From NCBI GenBank assembly GCA_030668065.1, contig DAOUUS010000034.1:1-10440 (forward strand): a stretch of 10,440 nt of DNA, in the 5' to 3' direction. Shown here piece after piece: positions 6,073 to 10,440 of this stretch (position 1 is the stretch's first letter; the number at the start of each line of letters is the position of its first letter). Made by a program: the position numbers and the translations under genes. The stretch comes from Candidatus Methanophagales archaeon. GTDB taxonomy: Archaea; Halobacteriota; Syntropharchaeia; Alkanophagales; Methanospirareceae. The notes below the pieces were generated by a model. It did not search any database, was not told the origin of the DNA, and saw nothing but the letters and a program-made list of their open reading frames with translations.

Positions 6073-7479
6073 TTACGAAGCGTTTTCCGGGGGCCAACTA
6101 GTCTCCATCCAACCCGGAATCCTGCCGCTGTCGCGTGGTCCCACAAGTACTGTCCAACCAGTTGCATCTTCCGTCTCACCGGAAATACGCGCGGCAAGAC
6201 CTGGTAACACGATTGTCTCGTTTTTTACCTTCTTGCCTATTTCATGCGAGTCAATAGTCTCTTTTATCACGTTTGCATTGAGCTGGCCGCCTGCAACTGC
6301 CGCTTCCACGCCCAGACCATCTGTGTCTACCACCATCAAATACGAATCAATCTTGTTTGAAGCGATGTCACTTTCTACTGTGTAATAAGTCAAAGCGAAG
6401 TTAGTGGTAAGGAATAGAGGTGATTCCGCCGTTGGGTTGCCGACCTCTCTCAGCCCGGCATCTACACTTACAGGACGCCGTGGGTCGGTGTATATATTCG
6501 CGACAAGAGTACGCTCAGGTATCAACGAATGCGGCTCAATCGAGTGCAGAATCATCATATCCGCATATCTTAGGATGAACGTATCTGCGATAACCGCTTC
6601 CCAGTAAGAAGCTTCCAGTGCATCTTCAAGCACCTGCCATGCGGTCATAGGCACGGCGATCAGCGGATATGCAATTTGTTTATCCTGCTCTCCTATACCC
6701 GCACGTCTTAGCTGTACGAATCTGGAGAAACTATCACGGAGCCCGTTTCCCGTGGGGTACGTCCCGGGGTCCAGCACGAGGTCTTGTATACCGGCTGAGG
6801 AAAATGTTACTGCAAGGCTGTTCAGCATATTGAGGTCCGGCGAGAACAACGCAACCGGGACTTTGTAGCGCTTTGCAAGGCTTAGCATCTCTGACCAGTT
6901 GTCCTTGTCCGCAGCGTATATCAAGGGATTCCTATCGGAAACCGTCTTCAAACCTTCTTCCTGCACTTCCGCATTGAACGAACAAAGCACTAGCGGCAGG
7001 TCGGTCTCTTCGGCAACGCACTTCACGCAGGTCGCAAATGTGTTCGCATCGTCTGATACCGAACGAATAGCAATCGCATCTAACGTTAAAAATTCACCCA
7101 CGTAAAACTTGCGCCAGTCGGTTATCTCTTTTACTCGAACACGCAGTTCCGCTTCGTCCATCGTGTCCCAAACGTCATAAGTAAGCGCGGTTCTATTGAA
7201 GAACGTCAGCTCGTGCCGGTACAGGACGTCCTCACCACCTATTTTCATAGTCCGCGCACCTACTCCGATCTTCACTTCTCGCACTTCGGGCGCTAACAAA
7301 TCCATTAATTTGCTGGCCTTATCTGCGTACTTAGGCTCAAAAAGAGGTTTACAATCTTCTAAACTCTTCTTACGGTCTTTCAATAGCGATGCGTAAGCCA
7401 GACAGGTCTTCTCACCGCATTCACCGCAATTCGTACCGGGTAGATATTCCCAGATTTCCATCGGACTACCTATTCTCAT
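6073..7479 (-). CDS. cdhE: Acetyl-CoA decarbonylase/synthase gamma subunit (corrinoid iron-sulfur protein, large subunit)
   Basis: CdhE carries a corrinoid cofactor and a [4Fe-4S] cluster. With CdhD it moves the methyl group between a tetrahydropterin carrier and the A-cluster of acetyl-CoA synthase in the Wood-Ljungdahl pathway. The N-terminal cluster motif is complete: Cys18, Cys21, Cys26 and Cys43 in C-x2-C-x4-C-x16-C (NCGECGEKTCLAY). A TIM-barrel methyl-carrier domain follows (about 90-330), then the C-terminal corrinoid-binding region (VVDTDGLGVEAAVAGGQL, GLAARISGETEDATGW). The length of 468 matches the family. I choose ATG 7479: it overlaps the cdhD stop as ATGA and has GGAGG (7492-7488) eight bases upstream. 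A longer reading from ATG 7503 would overlap cdhD by 28 bases and has no support. No genes for the CODH subunits are adjacent in this window. Confidence 0.95.
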   Translation of the reverse strand: MRIGSPMEIWEYLPGTNCGECGEKTCLAYASLLKDRKKSLEDCKPLFEPKYADKASKLMDLLAPEVREVKIGVGARTMKIGGEDVLYRHELTFFNRTALTYDVWDTMDEAELRVRVKEITDWRKFYVGEFLTLDAIAIRSVSDDANTFATCVKCVAEETDLPLVLCSFNAEVQEEGLKTVSDRNPLIYAADKDNWSEMLSLAKRYKVPVALFSPDLNMLNSLAVTFSSAGIQDLVLDPGTYPTGNGLRDSFSRFVQLRRAGIGEQDKQIAYPLIAVPMTAWQVLEDALEASYWEAVIADTFILRYADMMILHSIEPHSLIPERTLVANIYTDPRRPVSVDAGLREVGNPTAESPLFLTTNFALTYYTVESDIASNKIDSYLMVVDTDGLGVEAAVAGGQLNANVIKETIDSHEIGKKVKNETIVLPGLAARISGETEDATGWTVLVGPRDSGRIPGWMETSWPPENAS

Positions 7480-8789
7480 TTCTCCGGCCTCCATTTCACC
7501 CAATCTGCCAGTCCTATCGCTTTATCATCATCCGTTTTCGCGCCGAACAGCATCTGCGTGACTCGCTTAACAGTTTTAGCCGCTTTTGGGTGCATCATCA
7601 TGAACAAATCACCACCGGCTATTCCTAACGTCAGCCCCGTGACGATCTCAAACAAAGGACCTCTATACGCAGCAGGCCCCCAATCGGAGTCCTCACGAAT
7701 GGGTGAATCCTTCATCCATGCTTCTCGCGCACCCCACGCATTTGTTATACCACACGAAATCGGAAATGCCAGGTCAGAATCACCCTTCAATGCCGCTATC
7801 CGCATCCGTTCGATATTCGTGTATGCGTAATCCAGGCCATAACCAAGCGCAGCCGTTGTCGGGTCTATCACGATGTCTTCACGCGGCACACCCAATTTAA
7901 ATAAATACCGGTTCAACGTCTTTTGCGCATTTATGTCCAGTTGTGTCCACGAAAGGATGACATGCCCGTAGTCCTGCGCGGCTTTTGCTATCCGCTCATA
8001 GTCCATGTTCAAGTTTGCAGACGCAATTAAACATCTCTCACCTTCTGCTACTTCAGCCGCAGCTTCCAGCACCGCCGGGTCCTTGTCCGGATTACCGGAA
8101 CCACCGATGACTATCGGCACCTTAACCGCTTGCAGCACTTCTTCTACCGTCTTTGCCGCTTCTTTCGCGGATGTATCATTTATCATAGGGTCCGTGCTTA
8201 TCAGATGAATCGTGACCATATCCGCACCGAATTCCTGTACGTTCTTCTTCGCCCATTCGCCCGGATCTTCCATCACATCATCGTAATACCCGCGCACCGC
8301 TTTCGCAAGTGGAATAGGCATATCAAAACAATCCACGGAAATCACCGGTGGATGCGGCATTTGATTGTCAAAATTATAAAACGGTAATGCTTTCTCTCCC
8401 CCGATCGTTACAACATTCCCCCGCGTGCCACCATCCGAAGACGTAGCACCGAGTGTTACTTCTTCTATCTGCCCGTTCCATTCGGCTTTCGCTACTTCAA
8501 ACTTCGCCGGCACTAAAGACTGTACTTTCGTCTCGCCCGCACTTAGTTGAGGCAGTTGCGCAGGCTGCAATATCTGGATCAACGAACTTCGGGTCGAAAG
8601 AGTTGCTTCGATCTGTTTATCCACAACACCTAGCATGGACTGCAGTATCTGGATTAGCGATGTAGGAACCGCCCCGTCTGACGATATTTCTAGCTCTATT
8701 TCGCCCTCTATCGAGACATCCTCCAGCTCTATCACTTCGTACTCTTCTAATATATCCATTATATCCGCTAAGGTTATTTCTTTCGGCAT
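7476..8789 (-). CDS. cdhD: Acetyl-CoA decarbonylase/synthase delta subunit (corrinoid iron-sulfur protein, small subunit)
   Basis: CdhD pairs with CdhE to form the corrinoid iron-sulfur protein of the archaeal ACDS complex. Residues 1-90 are the archaeal N-terminal extension (ITLADIMDILEEYE, IEGEIELEIS). From about 95 onward the family barrel is unmistakable: IEEVTLGATSSDGGTRG, IGGEKALPFYNFD, DPGEWAKKNVQEFGADM, IHLISTDP, PIVIGGSGNPDKDP, LSWTQLDINAQK, DPTTAALGYGLDYAYTN, DSDWGPAAYRGP, DLFMMMHP. The length of 437 is normal. It overlaps cdhE by four bases, so the two are co-translated in roughly equal amounts. ATG 8789 is supported by the family N-terminus; GGAAG lies only a few bases before it, and a TATA box at 8825-8818 predicts a very short leader. 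The gene's first third, with its promoter, is duplicated just upstream. Confidence 0.96.
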   Translation of the reverse strand: MPKEITLADIMDILEEYEVIELEDVSIEGEIELEISSDGAVPTSLIQILQSMLGVVDKQIEATLSTRSSLIQILQPAQLPQLSAGETKVQSLVPAKFEVAKAEWNGQIEEVTLGATSSDGGTRGNVVTIGGEKALPFYNFDNQMPHPPVISVDCFDMPIPLAKAVRGYYDDVMEDPGEWAKKNVQEFGADMVTIHLISTDPMINDTSAKEAAKTVEEVLQAVKVPIVIGGSGNPDKDPAVLEAAAEVAEGERCLIASANLNMDYERIAKAAQDYGHVILSWTQLDINAQKTLNRYLFKLGVPREDIVIDPTTAALGYGLDYAYTNIERMRIAALKGDSDLAFPISCGITNAWGAREAWMKDSPIREDSDWGPAAYRGPLFEIVTGLTLGIAGGDLFMMMHPKAAKTVKRVTQMLFGAKTDDDKAIGLADWVKWRPEK

Positions 8790-8817
8790 CTTCCGTAAAT
8801 CCTAAATTGTACTTCCC

Positions 8818-8825
8818 TTTATATA
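8818..8825 (-). promoter_or_regulatory. TATA-box promoter of cdhDE
   Basis: Minus-strand TATATAAA (8825-8818) within AAACATATATAAAGGGAAG predicts transcription starting near 8795, about six bases before ATG 8789, so the message would be nearly leaderless. The element lies just past the TAG stop (8834-8832) of the truncated upstream copy. It is one of two near-identical promoters in the tandem duplication. Confidence 0.6.
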
Positions 8826-8831
8826 TGTTTA

Positions 8832-9134
8832 CTATTTTTGGCGCATACCCAAATCTGAATTCGCCGGCGCTAAACCCGCTACCTTCTTCTCACCCATACT
8901 TAGTTTTGGCTGCAGTACATGGATCAACGAGCTTCGGGTCGAACGAGTTGCCTCGATCTGTTTATCCACTGCACTTAGCATAGACTGTAGTATTTGGATT
9001 AGCGAAGTAGGAACCACCCCGTCTGACGATATTTCTAGCTCTATTTCGCCCTCTATCGAAACGTCCTCCAGCTCTATCGCTTCGTACTCTTCTAACAGAT
9101 CCATTATATCCGCTAAGGTTATTTCTTTCGACAT
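8832..9134 (-). CDS. Truncated tandem copy of CdhD: free-standing N-terminal domain
   Basis: The 100-residue frame copies CdhD residues 1 to about 88 (ITLADIMDLLEEYE, IEGEIELEIS, PTSLIQILQSML, DKQIEAT-STRSSLI) with about 80% identity, a four-residue deletion (AQLP) and mostly conservative changes. The last eight residues (SDLGMRQK) and the TAG stop come from reading into the duplicated cdhD upstream sequence, so nothing of the catalytic barrel remains. The open frame is intact, has its own TATA box and shares the short leader of cdhD. Within the first 50 or so codons I count about five silent and five replacement differences, which is compatible with weak constraint but also with a recent duplication drifting neutrally. 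It is either an expressed small paralogue or a pseudogene remnant; I cannot decide from one sequence. Confidence 0.65.
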   Translation of the reverse strand: MSKEITLADIMDLLEEYEAIELEDVSIEGEIELEISSDGVVPTSLIQILQSMLSAVDKQIEATRSTRSSLIHVLQPKLSMGEKKVAGLAPANSDLGMRQK

Positions 9135-9162
9135 CTTCCGTAAATGCTAAATTGTACTTCCT

Positions 9163-9170
9163 TTTATATA
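9163..9170 (-). promoter_or_regulatory. TATA-box promoter of the truncated cdhD copy
   Basis: Minus-strand TATATAAA (9170-9163) is the duplicate of the cdhD TATA box in the same position relative to ATG 9134. Because no T-run terminator follows the short copy, transcripts from here could read on into cdhDE, giving two serial promoters. Confidence 0.55.
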
Positions 9171-9191
9171 TGTTTACTATTTTTGGCGCAT

Positions 9192-9232
9192 GCCCAAATC
9201 TAAATACGGGTATACCCTCTGACTTTTGGGCG
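9192..9232. promoter_or_regulatory. Candidate operator in the divergent cdhD-copy/feoA promoter region
   Basis: A perfect 10-bp palindrome GGGTATACCC (9208-9217) is enclosed by the inverted arms GCCCAAA (9192-9198) and TTTGGGC (9226-9232). Nested symmetry between two divergent promoters is what a dimeric regulator site looks like, but I know of no match to a specific regulator. Confidence 0.3.
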
Positions 9233-9282
9233 CAATTACCGTTCACAAGAAAAACGCAAAATAATACATTACGAAAAGAGAA

Positions 9283-9291
9283 TTTATACTA
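9283..9291 (+). promoter_or_regulatory. TATA-box-like promoter of feoAB
   Basis: TTTATACTA at 9283-9291 lies about 22-26 bases before ATG 9309, which predicts a leaderless or nearly leaderless feoA message. No ribosome-binding site is visible before the ATG, which agrees with that. Confidence 0.5.
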
Positions 9292-9308
9292 TACTTGTAG
9301 AGTATCAG

Positions 9309-9563
9309 ATGAGCGATATGAATCAGGATAGAGAAGCGGTTCCCCTTACTACTCTGTTTCCGGGCGAACGAGCAAAGATAGTTGCTTTGGGGCATGGAGC
9401 AGGGCGGCAACGCCACTTCAGGACGATGGGACTGATGGAAGGTAAAATCGTGGAGATAGTAGCGACACAGCCTGCAATGGGTCCGGTAGTCATAAACATA
9501 GAAGGTACGCAGATAGCGATTGGAAGGGGCATGGCGAGACGTATTTTAATACAGAAGATATGA
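9309..9563 (+). CDS. feoA: FeoA family protein, ferrous iron transport accessory
   Basis: An 84-residue SH3-like FeoA protein. The family pattern is clear: LTTLFPGERAKIVAL, then RQRHFRTMGLMEGKIVEIV, then GPVVINIEGTQIAIGRGMARRILI. FeoA proteins are cytoplasmic and work with the FeoB channel in ferrous iron uptake. ATG 9309 is the likely start; ATG 9318 is a shorter alternative. The stop overlaps the start of feoB as ATGA, so the two are co-translated. It is transcribed divergently from the cdhD copy, which leaves about 175 bases for both promoters. Confidence 0.93.
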   Translation: MSDMNQDREAVPLTTLFPGERAKIVALGHGAGRQRHFRTMGLMEGKIVEIVATQPAMGPVVINIEGTQIAIGRGMARRILIQKI

Positions 9564-10440
9564 AGCGAATATCCCTTATGGGCTGTCCAAACGTGGGCAA
9601 AAGTGTTGTTTTTTCGCGTCTTACCGGTGTAAACGTGATTTCATCGAATTATCCTGGTACGACAGTGGATTTTACAAAGGGCAATACGTGCATTCGAGGC
9701 GAGAAGTTCGAGTTGATTGACGTCCCCGGTACTTATTCCTTAGAACCCACGTCAAAAGCAGAAGAAGTGGCTCAGTCCATGCTTCAAGAAGCGGATGTCG
9801 TAATAAATGTTGCAGACGCTACACATTTAGAGCGGAATCTTTACCTAACACTGGAAATCCTGGGCAGTAAAAAGCCCACGATCGTGGCTTTGAACTTGTG
9901 GGACGAGTCGAAACACATTGGCGTTGATATAGACGTGGCTAAATTGGAAAAGCTGCTTGACGTGGCTATTATCCCAACTTGTGCGATCTCGGGTGAAGGG
10001 ATAAAAGAACTCGCATCTGAATTGTGTGATGCACGAGTATCCAAAACGATTGAGCCAATGTCCGAAGACGAGCGATGGGCGAAAGTGGGCGAAATCATTG
10101 GTAAAGTTCAAGTGGTGCATCATCGCCATCACACAATCTGGGAACGTATAGCAGATATTACGGTGAAGCCAATCACGGGCATCCCCATTGCGATAATCGT
10201 GATACTGCTGATGTTTACATTCATAATCGGGATAGGAAACTGGATAATTGAACATCTGATGGACCCTTTGTTCTATATTTACTATGGACCGTGGATTACA
10301 GACGTAGTAAATTCGTTCGCGCCTGAGGGACTGTTACATGATATTTTGATAGGGCAGTCCACGGGCGAATCTCTGGACTTCACGCAATCTTTCGGGCTGC
10401 TAACTACAGGATTATACGTACCGTTCGCCATGGTCCTACC
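9560..10440 (+). CDS. feoB: FeoB ferrous iron transporter, N-terminal part, cut by the right edge
   Basis: ATG 9560 overlaps the feoA stop by four bases, and the frame is open to the window end (293 codons). The N-terminal G domain is complete. G1 is GCPNVGKS (residues 8-15), G2 lies in NYPGTT, G3 is DVPGTYS, G4 is NLWD and G5 is CAISGEG. A helical spacer follows (about 165-205). The first transmembrane helix (PIAIIVILLMFTFIIGIGNWI) and the start of the membrane domain, with WITDVVNSFAPEGLLHDIL, are then visible. FeoB imports Fe(II) across the cytoplasmic membrane with GTP-dependent gating. G1 has Ser where many FeoB proteins have Thr after GK, still a normal P-loop. The remaining membrane gates lie outside the window. 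Confidence 0.95.
   Translation, partial: MKRISLMGCPNVGKSVVFSRLTGVNVISSNYPGTTVDFTKGNTCIRGEKFELIDVPGTYSLEPTSKAEEVAQSMLQEADVVINVADATHLERNLYLTLEILGSKKPTIVALNLWDESKHIGVDIDVAKLEKLLDVAIIPTCAISGEGIKELASELCDARVSKTIEPMSEDERWAKVGEIIGKVQVVHHRHHTIWERIADITVKPITGIPIAIIVILLMFTFIIGIGNWIIEHLMDPLFYIYYGPWITDVVNSFAPEGLLHDILIGQSTGESLDFTQSFGLLTTGLYVPFAMVL

Larger units (their letters stand above)
8507..9208. repeat. Tandem duplication spanning the cdhD promoter and 5' coding region (period 345 bases)
   Basis: Unit A (about 8507-8863) and unit B (about 8864-9208) align across the coding start, leader, TATA box and about 35 bases of upstream sequence, with start codons 345 bases apart (8789 and 9134). The first 50 codons plus upstream region are over 90% identical. 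Unit A has 12 extra bases in the coding part. Boundaries are judged by eye where identity fades (near 8864, AAATCTGAATTCGCCGG, and near 9205). Confidence 0.85.

Noticed and set aside
5944..6385. Plus-strand frames over tRNA-Pro and the end of cdhE
   Set aside because: They translate the tRNA, the hairpins and the antisense of cdhE.
7476..7503. cdhE start at ATG 7503
   Set aside because: Would overlap cdhD by 28 bases. ATG 7479 has the ATGA overlap and a well-spaced GGAGG, and the family N-terminus begins near there.
8832..9134. Reading the truncated copy as a frameshifted full cdhD
   Set aside because: The sequence after codon 88 or so is the duplicated cdhD promoter, not a displaced barrel domain, and a complete cdhD follows.
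8962..9246. Alternative minus-strand frame over the truncated cdhD copy
   Set aside because: Out of frame with the clear CdhD homology and Arg-rich without family match; a shadow frame.

Overview
The window reads as a piece of an archaeal genome, most likely a Methanophagales (ANME-1) or Syntrophoarchaeum-like member of the Halobacteriota. That placement is inference from gene content. Supporting signs are the archaeal-type acetyl-CoA decarbonylase/synthase subunits CdhD and CdhE, a diphthamide-synthesis Dph6-type protein, a membrane-anchored archaeal Lon-like protease, AT-rich TATA-box promoters close to start codons, and a tRNA gene without an encoded CCA end.

Layout. (1) Positions 1-3502, minus strand: four consecutive genes for exported proteins. 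In transcription order they are a small secreted beta-rich protein (3502-2951), two tandem paralogous proteins with a signal peptide and a C-terminal membrane anchor (about 2826-2167 and 2170-1535, overlapping by ATGA), and a large repeat-rich surface protein that runs off the left edge (1523-<1). The last three look like one translationally coupled operon. (2) Positions 3503-4264: about 760 bases with no convincing gene, holding an A-tract/T-tract inverted repeat and an inverted pair of GGACGCAGATG-type repeats. (3) Positions 4265-5797: a plus-strand membrane-anchored Ser-Lys protease convergent with a minus-strand Dph6-family gene. (4) Positions 5880-6072: tRNA-Pro(UGG) flanked by a 15-base tandem duplication upstream and repeated hairpins downstream. 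(5) Positions 6073-9134, minus strand: cdhD-cdhE, overlapping by ATGA, preceded by a truncated tandem copy of the cdhD promoter plus its N-terminal coding region. (6) Positions 9309-10440, plus strand: feoA-feoB, overlapping by ATGA, with feoB cut by the right edge.

How the genes work together. CdhD and CdhE form the corrinoid iron-sulfur protein that carries the methyl group between the pterin carrier and acetyl-CoA synthase. FeoAB imports ferrous iron, which an iron-sulfur and nickel-iron rich metabolism consumes heavily, although no shared regulation is visible. The left-hand cluster probably builds part of the cell surface. The most unusual item is the 345-base tandem duplication at the cdhD 5' end. 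It creates an intact 100-codon frame for a free-standing CdhD N-terminal domain and gives the locus two nearly identical promoters in series.
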